A DNA stretch of 52,758 nucleotides from Candolleomyces eurysporus (GCA_027579435.1 JANBPK010000892.1:1-52758), one strand, 5' to 3'; numbered from the stretch's first letter, positions 16,207 to 28,450 are shown. Notes: generated by a model from the letters alone, not told the origin. Numbers and translations: made by a program.

Positions 16207-16549
16207 GGGGTTTCTGGGAGTCAGATCGTTGTACGCTTTTTGAACGCTCTTCAGAAATCCTTGAGTATTTACGCAGCTCCATTCAATAGATGGGTTCCAT
16301 TGACTACACACAATCTAGATTAGTATCTGGTAAACTTGCCGGCGAATTGGGCCATTCTGAACCCTTCAATGCAGTGGTAGGTGGCGTTGGCTATGTGGCT
16401 GCGGACTCGTGTCTTAGCCACGAAGAATCTCGCGTTCAGTATGGTCCTCCTCTATTTAATCACAGGTTTATCTTCCCGAGGTTCGTGTGACCCGCAAGAC
16501 TACTCCGCTGATTGTTTCTTCCTTACTAATTCTAGGCTCTACGGCTTAC
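16207..16549. other. Short gap, nothing recognised
   Basis: No supported gene. An open frame at 16290-16490 has no family signal. Confidence 0.35.
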
Positions 16550-17006
16550 TTGTAGTGGTACGAGTTGTAACCTCTGACTGTACTGACACCTGCGCGTCCT
16601 TGCGTTTGGTGGCAGTTGTCAGAGACGGAAACGAACTCGGCGAGCGAGGAGATGATGCAGGCTGTGACGAAGATGGTAAAGGTTAGTCGGGGCTCCAGAT
16701 GGAGTCGTGATGTTTAAGGTAATCTGGACATCAACAGATGCGGCGTACTAATGATTACAGCGCACCATCGTCGTTCAAGCTTTGAGAAGATCTGCGAGGG
16801 ACAACCTCTACTCATTTCTGGACATAGCCAGATAGCACTTTAACTTGCTAGAGGACTGAAACCGCAGATGATATACACGAATAAAAGGGCTCGATCATGA
16901 AGATAAACTTAGCGTAACACTGGGGAATCTAACTATTCATGAGGCTCCTCCCTTTCCTCCCGTTATCCTTCTCCCGATTCCTCTGCCAGCAGAATATGAG
17001 GAAGTG
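16550..17006 (-). repeat. 3' flank of NACHT copy N2, shared with the relic at 1.5-1.85 kb
   Basis: On the minus strand this sequence matches 1490-1850 over roughly 350 bases, with many substitutions and small indels. The indels do not respect a common reading frame, so it behaves as untranslated or decayed sequence. The part next to N2 still resembles the coding extension present in N1 (EEGETEKGEE) but lies after the earlier stop of N2. Confidence 0.6.
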
Positions 17007-19252
17007 CTACATTTTGTTCTCCACGACATGGGTCCCAACGAGCTTCCTCCATGTGTCGTAGTAGGGTTTCAAGGCATCTGCCAATCCGGGCTCGTTGAGT
17101 TCATTCTGCACAGGCAGCGAAGCAAGAGGGTCAGCGAGCTTCCTTGTATCCAAGGTGATGGGCTTACTTTCAATCGTCGCATAATACCGGATATCATCGC
17201 CAGGAACGCTGGGCCTTGCAATGAGATAATATATCCCTTTTGTACCAATTGATCAAGCTTCCTCCATGCACCATGGAGGGCTAAAGCATGGATTTGTTGA
17301 CCACTGAGTAACTTGCCTTCGTTGGAATACGACGTGAGGGCGACCACGGCATTTTCATCAGAAATTCTCATACTGCGTATAATTGCACAAGTACTGCCTG
17401 AAGAATAAGTGAACACAGACATCGCAGGTGTTTTGATTGACTCACTGGGCTCTAAGGAAAACTTGTTGAATTCTTGCACAACGGTCTCCGAAACGTACGC
17501 TCGAACCTGTATTTTCGTGATGAACAAGTTCTTGGAACGAGTTTCGCTATCCAAGAATTCAGAGAACGACCGGTGATAGAAGTGCATTACCATGAAGGTT
17601 TCCGGGAATTCAGGGAACTGGCGAAATACGACAAGAGAGTGTAAGTCGGAAACAAGGACTTCATGGGCTTCTGTTTCGAGGTTAAGGATCTCGTCGAACT
17701 CGTGGGCTCCCCACCTCCTGCTGCCGACACGAAAGTCGGAGTTGATGTGATGAGCCCTAAGAAGGAGCAAAAAGTTGCGCCCTCGATGCGTATCGACAGC
17801 CTCATACAGCTCTTTCGCGGCGGACAGGATGCCTGCGTAAAGCACGTCGAGAGCCTCGAATGGCCTCGCTAGCCGACCTTCTTCTGGCGTCCAGTCAACT
17901 ACCGTCTGGAGCCTATCGACCGGAGAACTTCGGCGCTCCGAGACATATTTGACAACCGTTGCCGCGTACACGAACTGCCCGGACGCAGCTTTAACCAGCT
18001 TCTCGATGTCTTCCACACGGAGCCATAACTTTGATCGCGCTCGAGGGTCATAGCTTCGACTTCCGATGTCTTGAAGCCTCCTCCATAAGTAACGACGTAT
18101 ATCATCCGTCGCGTCATACTTGTCGCTGAGTTGAATGTGATACGCCAATGGGTAGAGGTAACCCCGGGTCTCCGCGTTCAGCGCACTGCGAATGGCCCAT
18201 TCCGGTCGACTGGAGATGAAAATGCGAAAGGGGAGATCGTTTTTGAGGAGGCAATGTTTGATGGTGGAGAGTAATTCTACTTGTCTCTCGTCACCGGCAC
18301 ATTCGTCGAGGCCGTCGATAAGCACGGCGTGCGGGAAACTGCCGGGGTCAAAACCAACATTCGCCTGAAGCCGTTTGAATGGGCCGACGATGAGAGTATC
18401 CATCTGCGTTCGGATGGTCCTGGTGAAGATGGGAGGGTCTTCTTCGACGGCTTCCCCTATCAAGTCCCGGAGCCTACGATTGTGCTTTCCTAATTGAAAT
18501 GCAATAGTCGGGATGATGCGGGAAAGATTGTTTCGAGTGGGGTCTTGGGAAGAGAAGAAGACTGCGCAGCCTAGGATTCCCGAGCCAGCACAACGTTCGG
18601 CGATGGTCTGCTGCAAGGCCGACTTGCCTGCCCCTGCAGCACCGGTCATACAGAGCAAGCGTTTAGGACCCTCCCGATCACCGATCCAATCCATGATTTC
18701 GCTAATCACCTCGACGCGAGTATCTTCGTCACATTTTGGAGGGTCGAACCTCGCTTCTGAGTCGTAGAAAGCATTGGGGGCTATATTGTCTAGCAGCATC
18801 TTCCAACCTTGAGCGACGTAGGGTCAGCGGATGAAACGGGTCACGGAATGCTGGATGCATATACCGTCTATCAATTTAACCTGAGTATTATGCACATGCT
18901 GGACATGCTGGGACGAGTCGATCTGAATGTTCCCGCCAACATTGAAGTTGCGCGCCCTCGAGAACATCGATGAGGATGCTAATGCTCCGGTGGATGAGGC
19001 CACATTCTCGGCAGTTGCTCCAGTGTATCGTCGTTGACTACCCACTTGAACGGGCACACGGGATTGCTCTCCCAAAGATAGTGTGAGCTCTTTCAAGTTC
19101 TCTGACAAGGACGGGTCCTGGACACGGGCCTGTAGATCATGAGTGATAGGCTCGCCGTCTCGTTCATCTCGTGCACTGGGTGTCGAGGAGAAGAAGCGTT
19201 GAAGCCTAGATCTGAGGCGCCCTGTTTTCTTGGGTTTCGAACTCGAGGCCAT
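17007..19252 (-). CDS. NACHT-domain NTPase (STAND family), copy N2
   Basis: Three exons on the minus strand (19252-18865, 18807-17168, 17105-17007) give about 708 residues with no frame break. This makes it the cleanest reference for its subgroup. It opens with MASSSKPKKTGRLRSRLQRF, has the pre-NACHT motif ARNFNVGGNIQID, Walker A GAAGAGKS, Walker B VLIDGLDEC, FRIFISSRPEWAIRS and SGQFVYAATVVKYV. The C-terminal exon (NELNEPGLADALKPYY..) ends with ENKM, about 35 residues shorter than N1. A 48-nt in-frame segment with intron borders lies at about 17401-17448, as in N1. It shares upstream sequence with N1 and is inverted relative to all the other copies. The first exon begins 375 bases from a Helitron terminus. 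Confidence 0.92.
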
Positions 19253-19626
19253 TGTCGTGACACAGGGAAGAGCAAGAGCTAGTTGGGTCCTATTGAGGCA
19301 GACATGAGGCCACTATCTACCCACGCTCAGTCCCTGAGCACCGCTTTTCCCTGGCGCTTAGACACCCATGTCAGAGAGCGGAGGAGTTTGAATTGAGGGA
19401 GGTCGAAATAAACTCGGACGCAAACTCTAGAGAAATGAATTTCCATGGAAATTGAAAGGAGTTAGCCGCAGTGTTTATTCAGCCGTGATCCTGGGTGAAT
19501 TCTGGTTTAATCTTGAAGCTTGCAAAATGGCCTGCTGGGCTTGGTTTGTCATTATTTCCAAAGCCAACGCCCTCAAGCGAGCCACATAGCACCGGCGCGG
19601 AAAGGGATATCTATATATATTATCTA
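19253..19626 (-). promoter_or_regulatory. N2 upstream region with block shared with N1
   Basis: The part nearest the gene (about 19253-19365) repeats the N1 upstream block, including the AAAAGCGGTGCT core. Beyond about 19380 the similarity ends. A short AT-rich stretch with TATATATA at 19612-19620 borders the Helitron end. Confidence 0.5.
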
Positions 19627-22560
19627 CTAGCCTTTGACCCGTGCTACGCACGGTGGGAGACGGTTGGTATGAAATAATCTCCAATTGCCGGTGACAGTAC
19701 GCCCATTTTCATATTTGATCTAAAGACTGAAGTCCGTGTAGTATGCGATGTGGTAATAGTCTGTATCAATCCATGTATATACCCCAAAGTCCAAATAAAG
19801 AAGAGAGACCAAGTCGGTGCCTGAGAATCCAAGAAACAGAAGGAAACGATCCGAACGGGTTCAGTCCGTCCGCGGAACCTTGTCCCTGCCGCTACCCCCT
19901 TCGTGGGACGTAGGAAAAAGATGCGGCCAATTGCAAAGCGATTTTGGTCGGTACGCAGCTTCCATTTGAGCGTGTTTTGATCCCAGACAAAGTGGTGAGG
20001 AAGTTCCGCATATGTGAGGGTCCTGGCTCGGTCTCCAGCAGGTCCGTTGTCGGCGTTGGCCTCAAAGAAGGCAGTCAACGTTGTACGCTTGTTGGCATTG
20101 GCGGCAAGGACCTCGTTGATCTGCTGGTCATCACGATAGACGACATTCTGCTCACCAGGTAGGTGGATCTGAAGATGGACGACTGGTGGGTGCTGCTCGT
20201 GTATCGGGAAATGAAAGATCCGCCAGACGGCATCTGTGGCAGAGATGTAGCGACCATCGATGTATGTTTTCACCTCGTTATCCTGGGAGACCTCTGCACT
20301 TCCACGATCGGGGCCCTTGTGGAGATACTTGAAAGAGTAGCGAACGGAGGCGAGACTGATTGCACACTCCAGGTTGATGTGACAGTCAAACTCGGCACAC
20401 AGGGCTCGGGGATGAGCAACAATCCAGCGGTTATCCACCCAGATACCACGGACCTCGAACGCAACGCCATTGTCTGGACGTGCCATCCTGGCATAGCCAT
20501 TCTCACCCATGGTCGTCTCTTCATTGAACTCCTGGGGGAAGCGCTTCGAACACTTGCCATTGACCATGCAGGGTGCGTTGGGGTTGGCAGCTCCGCAAGG
20601 TCCATGAACCATGCGCTCGAGAACAGTGTCGAAGAGGAGTGGATTTTGCTCTCGGTCTGGCCATTGAGCTGAAATGCATGAGTCGACGGCCTCTGGCGTT
20701 GTGAGCTTGTAGCCGTTTTTAAGGAAGAGGAGGAGGTGCATGTGGGGGAGTCCGCGCTTCTGGAATTCAATAGTGTACACATAGGCGTCGACCTCTCCAT
20801 AGATCTTGTCCTTGATGATACGATCGAGGAGCGCCTGCTTCTTCAGCTGGAATACGCGCACCACCAAATCTGGGCGATCATAGGCGGTCTGTCCAGGTAA
20901 GAGTTCCCGCTCTATCTCTGGCCACTTGGGATTGGTCGTCATTGTGAGGAAAAGGTCAACCTTGCCATAGAATCGGGCAATGGCCATTGAGTCCTGATAG
21001 TTTTGCGCCATGTTCCGGGGTCCACCGGTGTACGATGAGGGAAGAAACACACGTTGGCCAATATCGTTGGCATCAAGGATGTCAGGATCGTTCATGTTGG
21101 CATCTTCCAAGTGGTTCAACCGGGCGGCGCGGAACCTCGCCTGATTCCGCTTGATCCACATCAGTCGCTGCTGGTCAATGCTTGCGTACATGTCGACCAC
21201 GTATCGGCAGAAGAGCTGGCCACCACGAAGGAGGATATTGAAGTCATTCTGGCGGAAGTGAATGCGATATGTCGTATAAACGGAGAGTGTGAGTTTTCGA
21301 TCCCGTTCAACTTCTTCTCCCTCTAGTCCCGCCTCCTCCCTCTGAGCAATGTTCCGGCGCCGATTGTTGAACCGTCTTTCTCTCTGCCTCTCTGTCTCTA
21401 CCAATTGCAGCTCCGGGTGCCACTCGAGAGTCCCAAAGGGTAGGAGAAGTGGATACTGAAGGGTAGCGTATGCAGGGTTGAGGTCGGAGATGCGTTCCAG
21501 TAGTCCCCCACGAAGGCGCAGAACGATATCTCGGGGTTCGGTGTTTCCAGTTCCAGGGAGAATGAAAGCATATTCGTTATTGCTTGGTAGGTTGTAAACG
21601 CCACGATTGGTGCCAGGGATCAGACGAAGAGCAATCTCGTAGTCAGCCTCGGCATTGTGGTTCTGCAGGATCTGGTGCCCATGGTGATAGATCCTGGCAA
21701 ATGGATGGTTGACCATGAGCATGTTTTGCAAATCACGCATGATGGCCGGATTGAGTTGCTCGTTTTGCTGGGTACGGGATGCCAGCGCTGCCTGCAGCTC
21801 AATCACATAGAGCTGTGCATAGCGAGGGGGGCGACCTTCGGGAGGTTGGAGGGCAGCTGTCGCATGGTACAGTTCACCAGATATACGGAACACCGGAGGA
21901 CCACAGCCAGGGCGGCGGTTGATGGAATAGTCCTGCTGAACACCGATTGAAGTGAACGAAAAAGCTCTATTATATTTCCATATGTCCTGTCGAAATAGCC
22001 GTGCTGCATCGGTATCTGAAGGCAACAGCCGTTGAAGTGAGGAGAGTTGACTGTCCCAACTGATTTGATTCGTTCATCGATCCAGTGGAGAGCACCGCAA
22101 TGGCGGCATGCATGGCTCATACGTCCAAGGTCATGTCGCTGAAGAGGGTCTTGATAAGGTTCTCGGCCAGTCATAAGGAGAGGCCACCGACGACGGCCTA
22201 AAACAGAGTAAGCAGGATGAAGGTCAACAGGAGGAAAGAAATACTTGCCTGCCTGTACACGCTCTGCCAATTGAGCAGCAGCATTTGGCGGATCAACCTG
22301 CTCTCGTTGCTGCACGGGGCCAGGTGGTAACGGAAGCCGTGGTGGTGGTATGGGCAGTTGAGCTACCCTGCGTTGAATGACAGGCTGTGGCGGAGGTCTG
22401 GATAACGCAGGGAGGCTTGAAAGTTTGGATCGAAGCGTAGCCAGGCTTAAAAGTTGAGATCGCGACGGTTTTCCAGGCCGCGATCGTCGATTCCAGCGCC
22501 CGCGAGAGCCTCGACGTTTTACTAGTTTGATGCACCAGTGACTCGCCCTTCTGACACTTC
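19627..22560 (-). mobile_element. Helitron, helicase-deleted; 3' terminus defined, 5' end approximate
   Basis: On the minus strand the element ends with a perfect 6-bp hairpin (CCGTGC-GTA-GCACGG, about 19637-19652), then a short spacer and CTAG at 19630-19627, followed by T. This is the classic Helitron 3' end and A/T target. Inside is the Helitron Rep protein. The Pif1-type helicase is absent: coding similarity stops after FFLRPT, near 19905, and about 280 bases later the 3' hairpin appears. The 5' TC end could not be fixed. The element-like coding begins by about 22.3 kb, and sequence at 22.58-22.70 kb resembles an unrelated fragment at 28.35 kb. Confidence 0.8.
19644..22250 (-). pseudogene. 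Helitron Rep protein (Helitron_like_N), helicase missing
   Basis: Two overlapping frames encode the element's replication initiator. The upstream frame holds the zinc-binding CRHCGALHW...CC segment. Near 22020 the reading must shift by one to continue into the frame with KYNRAFSFTSIGV and VFRISGELYH. The rolling-circle motifs are all visible: LTMTTNPKWPEI, the metal-binding RGLPHMHLLLF, and YSFKYLHKG, with the two tyrosines of Helitron Reps. After RIFFLRPT the canonical helicase does not follow; the frame runs into terminal non-coding sequence and stops at 19644. The internal deletion and the frameshift make it non-autonomous. No ATG starts the second frame. Confidence 0.85.
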
Positions 22561-22579
22561 GATAAAAACCACGGGCGTA

Positions 22580-22720
22580 CACGTCGAAAGTGACGACATG
22601 ATCGATCGATGCTCTGGACCGAACTTCCTGGAAGTTGGAAGTGACGGTGAAGTTGATGTCGACCGGGAATAAAGTGTCTAGAAGCTTGTTATGGCCCACA
22701 GAAGAAGAATGATGCAATGT
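22580..22720 (-). repeat. Gene fragment upstream of the Helitron, repeated at 28.35 kb
   Basis: Read on the minus strand it encodes INFTVTSNFQEVRSRASIDH, open into the Helitron frame. A similar DNA segment lies at about 28345-28430 in the same orientation (encoding a version with DTDFTVLPSFQG). I do not recognise the family with certainty. It may be host sequence captured by, or disrupted by, the Helitron. Confidence 0.5.
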
Positions 22721-23008
22721 GTATTCAGGATGATTTGAAATTGGCGGAGAACTTTAGTTAGCGACATGATGTAAGCTCAGGTAGAGGCAACTGTTCGGTC
22801 TCATCTAGACCTGTGGCAGGCCCTCGATGAGGTAATCGATCCGAAGGATGTATCACAGCGCTTGCGCGAAGTTTCAGTCAATGCTTTTTCATGCAGCTCT
22901 CAGAAACGATCTCTTTGAAGCTGTTAGACAATGTAGAAGAAAATAACCGGGGTGTATTTATACAGAGGGACGGTCACCACAACCAGCGATGTCACTGTTG
23001 CACCTTGT

Positions 23009-23782
23009 CTAAATTTTGGCCTTGAAGAGAGGTGCGAATGTGCCGTCCTCTTGAAGCACGTACATCTCGATTGCCGACACCTTCTTGTTTGCCTTCAACG
23101 TGTTATGCTCAATCCTGTGCCAAACACTACTCTGTATGACATCGCGGCCCAGCAAAACGCGCACCACCCCCGATGAAGTAGCCGCCAGTCCCCTTGAAAC
23201 TTCGTCCCACTCTGGGCTCTGCCGCCATGTCGGCGGGTATGGAGGAAGTCCGGCCTTGACCATGAGTGTAACGAGCGAGCTAACCTTGAACTTCTTCTCG
23301 AATTCAGGCATTTTCTCATGAGCTGAAACGAATTTGCCGTTGATCTTGGTCCGTCCGCTATAGAACATCACTTGGTGTTTGGGAACGTTGGTTGTCATCC
23401 ATTTCATGAAATCCGCAGCGTCTCTATTGTTTGATACATGTTTTTTTAGATGTCAGAGGTTGACAGGATAGCTGAAAGCTTACTTCAGGAGGGCAGTATT
23501 TTGGACAGGTGTCTTGCTGACAGGGGCAACAGCCTTGGGTGGCGCCTTGCTGGCGGGCGCTGCAGCCTTGGGTGGTGCCTTGCCCGCGGGAGCAGGTTGC
23601 CTTGACTCCAGATCCAGAACATTATCCTACACATGATGGTTAGCTAAATTCGTGCAGAGTAAAGGAGAGGAGACAATGCGTACACTGTACGGAATGCCAA
23701 CCGGTGCAGCCGAGACTTCCGAGAGCCAACGGAGGGACAGGAAGAGGAAGAAAAAGAGGTGATAAACGAACGATGCCTTCAT
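23009..23782 (-). CDS. Small secreted protein of unknown function
   Basis: Three exons on the minus strand (23782-23684, 23626-23484, 23423-23009) give about 218 residues. The start MKASFVYHLFFFLFLSLRWL begins a clear signal peptide, with probable cleavage near VSAAP. Exon 2 encodes a Lys/Pro/Ala linker with an imperfect duplicated unit (KAPPKAAAP / KAPPKAVAP). Exon 3 encodes a compact domain of about 135 residues: FMKWMTTNVPKHQVMFYSG, a Tyr/Pro/Trp-rich middle and SSVWHRIEHNTLKANKKVSA. Proteins of this shape occur in fungi, but I cannot assign an activity. It has few cysteines, so it is not a typical cysteine-rich effector. A TATA-like sequence (TATAAATA on the minus strand, about 22956) is downstream and irrelevant to its promoter. 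Confidence 0.75.
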
Positions 23783-26063
23783 AGTTGTCCGTAATGCAAA
23801 GGGAAATCGATAGACCAGCTATCTGCTTCTTCTGCTCCAGTAGTGAGAGACGTATCAAACGCTCTGGGGATCGAGTCAACCCTGCTCTGAGCGTTTTTAT
23901 GGACTAGTGCCAGGACCAAGTATCCGTGCCTGGATGGAAAGCTATCCTGGGCGCGCAGTCTTTGTAACGTATTTCAACTGATTGCAAAGTTTACCTCCTC
24001 GACCAAAGTGGCCATCATCATTGTAAACCGTTATTGTATGTATTCATTCATATATCTTGTTGCAACCTAATGATGGTTGACTTTGGCTTTCATCGGTCAT
24101 CAGGTTTCAGCCCCAACTTTGACTTTTAAGTGGTCCAAATGCGCGGGATACTGTTGGTCAGTGGGACAAAGTCTGTTTGTAAGCACCATATAGGGGCCCC
24201 GAAATGAAGGAGGAAGTGGAATTATAGGACGTAAGAAAAGATAGTGTTAATTGAAACAGTTCGTCCTCCACCTTGTCCCAGTACGCTTGTATCTGTTCTC
24301 GGGGTAAGCTTTGAGCGCAGTCGTATTTACGGCGTCAATAACGTCAATAACGTCCTTTTGAAACGAGCGACTCGAAGAATGGCTGAAATAGGGGCTGATG
24401 AAAAAATCTCCTTGAGAAACGGAAACATATTGACACAGAGTATTGAATAAAGGGAAGCTTGAGACGGGGGAATAAACCAGATGGGGCAAAGGTGGAGTAG
24501 CTCGATGCGAAAACATCTCCCTTTCACGATCAAGTCGATTTCATCAGTAATCATGATGGATTATACTGTTTGGCAACACACAACATATCACAACGAATGT
24601 TCGCGCAAGGAGAGACGACATGTACCTATATATGGAGAAGAACGTATGCCAGCATGAAACTGCAGTTGAGTCAAGCTCTACAGAAACAGAGACATTTTCA
24701 GTTCCTGGGGAAGAGGTGGAGGGGCAAAAGACAGAAATGAGGAACGCACGTATTCCTCCCTCATTTCTTCCTTCAAACTCTCCTTCCCTCTCATTGCAGC
24801 AATAATCTTCTAGCATCTCCAAAACGGATTGAAGGCGCTGGATGCCGTTGCGAGAACGCTTGAAGGTGTCAAGCCACTAGCCAAACATTCAGCTTTCTGG
24901 AGCATGGAGTAAATGGCAGCGTTCATACCTTCTCACCTATTTTCAGCTGTTCAATTGTGCTTTGCGTCACATCCAAACGCCGAATGTATGTTCTTCTCAA
25001 ACAGCCTACGTGGCCGCCATTGAATCTAGTTTCTCCTCGTTACATAGGTTTAAATCACTCTCATCCCCTTCCAAAGACCTCAATCAAAACCTCAAAACGT
25101 CGGAGCACAACGCGCGGCGAGTTGAAGGAACGGTGTCCTAGTCCAGAGAATGGCTTGCCCGATTCTGCTCTGCGTGCCAGCGATTCAGGCGGAGAGTCCA
25201 GAGAATGTCGGACTTCAAGCTTCATGTTCAGCGTATTGAATAGACGTAATTCAAGACTAGATGAAGAGTCACTTTATTTGTTTAGGAAATGATGGTGTTC
25301 AAGAGGACAAAGGGCTACGCGAAGCATCCAGCGCGGTGCACAATGCCGATAGTCCAGCAATGGTGAAGCTGGTGGTGATGTGGAAGACACGTCTTTTTCA
25401 CTCCTGTTTTCGAGAAACATTAACAGTCCGTGTAGATCAATCACAATTTCAGTATTCGGAACTTTTGATATGCAAGAATCAAGCGAAATAATACACAAGT
25501 CCGAGATAGACACATTACGAGGTTTGCTAACTATGCTCTCAATGAATAAAGGCAAATTTGTTCGAATTCGTCGTCTTTGGCTGCCATTATCGGGATGTGA
25601 AGACTTTAGAAGAGGGACGACAGAATCATTTGATGAAATCGACAAAGCTCAGGACTGTGGACTTTGACCGAGAGATTTAACACCGAATTATAAGTCCCTG
25701 CACAATGCTCAGTTGATTTTTTACGCATTGAGCTTCTATCTACATATCTATGAAACTGCAATTATCCATTAGGNTTTTTTGCAGGTCGTCGAAGCCCAAG
25801 GTTCAATGAGTGCTGCTATTCCTCCAGACTTATTCTTCATCAAGAAAGTATACACACACCTATTCATCCCAAGAAATTTCCTTTGAAGTAGTGAGAGGAA
25901 GATTGAGTATCGAAACGGCGCGCTAACTACATCCGTCCGTATTCAAAGCAGGCACCGCATTCCCCAAACGTGTGCGTGAATGCGCTGCCAAGTAAAGGCT
26001 TGAGATTGCTAGCTAGGCAGGTAGGCCATAATGACAGACAATTATATTTGGTAGTCAAGGAGT
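23783..26063. other. Long gap, no gene recognised
   Basis: Open frames are short and overlapping on both strands. None has a recognisable domain. An N occurs at 25774 in a T run. No tRNA, rRNA or terminal repeats were seen. A small unannotated gene cannot be excluded around 24.5-25.0 kb. Confidence 0.35.
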
Positions 26064-26967
26064 CTAGATCTCACCCTCAAAAGTCCTGCAGCCATCCAGT
26101 AACCTCTCCCACTTGCGCCCGTTCCAAGAACTTGCTTCCTTCCATTCCTCACTATCCTCTCCCCACACCTTTTTCATCCACATCACGTATCCAGCGAGAA
26201 TCAAATCTGGGTAGCTTGGCTCGGTACCCATTAGCCAAGGGTGTCCGCCCGCGAGTTCGCTTGACTCTTCGTAAGGATTTGTGTTGTACCATCCAGCGAA
26301 CACGCCGAAAACATCCTCGACCTTCTTTAAAGCCACGACCTTTGCCTCTCCCTTCGGAATCACATCCTCGAGCTTCTTTCCCCCGAAATATGGTTCTCTT
26401 GTGCGTCGGAAGTACTCTCTGCTACGCTCCAAAACGATAGGGAAAGTACCGGGAAGTAAGAAAGGCGCAACGGGAGGGATAAGGAGGGTATCGATGCATT
26501 TCGCAAACGCTCTGGTGAACCCGAGCGTCCCGGGTTTGATCAGCCTCGGGTGTTCGTTCTCGTTGGGGTACGTAGCGTCCAGGTACTCCGCAATTGCCAG
26601 ACTCTCCGAAACGGCTTTATTGGTCGTCGGGTCATATATTACTGGGAGGGTGTAGATTTGCCTGAGCGATGGTGCACCCGGTGTAGGTGAGGGAACGACG
26701 ATGGTGGGTTCTGCACCGATATGTTTGCAGAGCGGCTCGACGTCGATGAAGTCGATGAAGTGAACTGTGAATGGGAGGCGTTTGAAGTTGAGCGCATATC
26801 TTAAGACAGAGTTCAGGTCAGGTTAGAATTGGATACAAAACATAAGTCGATCAAAATGACAACCTCACCTGGTTTTCCATGTTGAGCACGAGTACCGGTG
26901 GTTCGGGATATTCGAAGCTAGATCAAAAAAAAGTAATCTTTGTCTGGTCAAGCTCGGGAAACTTCAT
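26064..26967 (-). CDS. Glutathione S-transferase, Ure2/omega-like fungal class
   Basis: Two exons on the minus strand (26967-26869, 26799-26064) give about 277 residues. The thioredoxin-fold half shows STWKTRYALNFKRLPFTVHF, the cis-proline segment QIYTLPVIYDP, and AVSESLAIAEYLDATYP, where Glu-Ser binds the gamma-glutamyl end of glutathione. The helical half has HPWLMGTEPSYPDLILAGY, the N-capping Asp region of GSTs. Such enzymes act in detoxification and in processing lignin-derived compounds in wood-decay fungi; the exact substrate is unknown. In exon 1 a run of eight T (minus strand, about 26923-26930) shifts the frame. Seven T would give KITFFDLASNIPN and a continuous protein from the ATG, so a homopolymer error is likely. 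Confidence 0.85.
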
Positions 26968-28085
26968 CTTCCGGATGGTTGGTAGAGAATAAAACGAAAT
27001 TAGGCAATGACTGAGGTGGCTTTATATAGTGTTGAGGTGGAGCCCGGTGATAACCATCACGATTCGATTCCTGACTCCACGAGGAACGGCTCCGTACGCG
27101 TTCTCTCCACCCATGTGTTCTGTCGGTACCGCAGCAGTTCTTAGGGGCGAGATCAACGCTATGGGGAGGTGCCGCTCAGCACCATCAGGGTCAGGGGTCG
27201 CATCAGCTTGGGGTAATTGAATGCTAAATTGAAGTTGATGAGCAACATTAGGCTTGGGTGTCTTATTTTATTGGGGATGCCCTCACGGTATGTGAGTCAA
27301 CCCAAGGTCTGGTGTTCATGACCTGAAGTGGTGTAGGTGTATTGCTGTTTCGTTGTTTGGAGAGAGCGTCCGTGGATGACAAACCTTCCCGCTCTGTGTT
27401 GCTAGGTACGCGATGATCACTCGAAGCGTCCTGGACCTCACAGGATCAAAGCTACAGGACTAGGCCCAAACATTCAGAGACTATTGTTATCCAACTTCAG
27501 AAGACTGCAACAACTTGAAATCGCCTCCATTTACCTGACTGTGTTGACCAACATAGTGGTAACCATTATCATTGGTTTCGATCTCCTTTGCGAGCGCCGG
27601 GCGTTTGCGAAACTCCAAGTGCCATCGATACACTTAGAGATATACTGGGGTGATGGCTATCTTGGTAGCGAGCAAGGAGCTCACTCATCGTCCATAAACT
27701 TCGAGCATACTGTCGAGTCAGCTTTCATCTAGCTCTCCACTAAGTTAGATCAAGTGGGACAGCAACACCCGAAATTCCGACGACCTCAAGGTTCGGGGCG
27801 ATGCTGATGGGCAGGTAGACTTAGTTGTTACAGTATTTACTCTTTATGAGTATGCAGAAAGAATACTGGGACAAAATTCCATTCCGCCCTATTGCACAAA
27901 GTCTGAAGTTGAGTATTCCACTCACCCTTCCACCACTCGGAATGAGGGGTGCACCCTTCGATGATCCCCATGGTTACACCACGAAGCAGAGGCTCTCTCT
28001 CTCATAACACCAAATATCGAGAATCCACGAGTATAACAGTGCAGCTTCAGCACCGTATCCCCCAGACAACTCGGCTCCAACTACT
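26968..28085. other. Gap, no gene recognised
   Basis: The first part is the presumed GST promoter. The rest carries only short unsupported frames. Confidence 0.35.
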
Positions 28086-28450
28086 TCTCGCAGTCTGAGA
28101 TATCTAGTCTCCTAAATGGAATAAAAGCAGAGCTTCGTCCCAAACGCCGGGATACCGTCCAGAGTGGGCAGTCGGTAAATATCTGTAGCGTATTAGAAAT
28201 TAAGAGATTGGGGTTGGGATGGTCGGCCATCTCATTAACAAGGTCACCAAGCCGCAGACACATCAGATCACCCGCGTAGACTCCGTCTCAATTTCACCGC
28301 CAATCCTGTCTCCCTGCACGATCAGAACCGGCTTGTCTTCCAAGAACACTTTCAGAATGACGACATGGGAAATCGATCTGCTGGACCGAGCTCCCTGGAA
28401 GCTGGGAAGGACGGTGAAGTCGGTGTCGATTTACACTTTCGTAGGTTGTG
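28086..28450 (-). pseudogene. Decayed gene fragment related to 22.6 kb
   Basis: The minus strand can be read as DTDFTVLPSFQG.. then LEDKPVLIVQGDRIGG, with a stop soon after and then LVNEMADHPNPNLLISNTLQ in another frame. The first part matches the fragment at 22580-22720. The rest is broken. The family is not assigned. Confidence 0.4.

Noticed and set aside
19944..20672. Plus-strand reading frames inside the Helitron
   Set aside because: They are antisense shadows of the Rep coding sequence and have no own motifs.
24544..24822. Minus-strand frame with MEMLEDYCCNEREGEFEG
   Set aside because: It looked like the end of a regulatory protein, but no start exon or DNA-binding domain could be joined.
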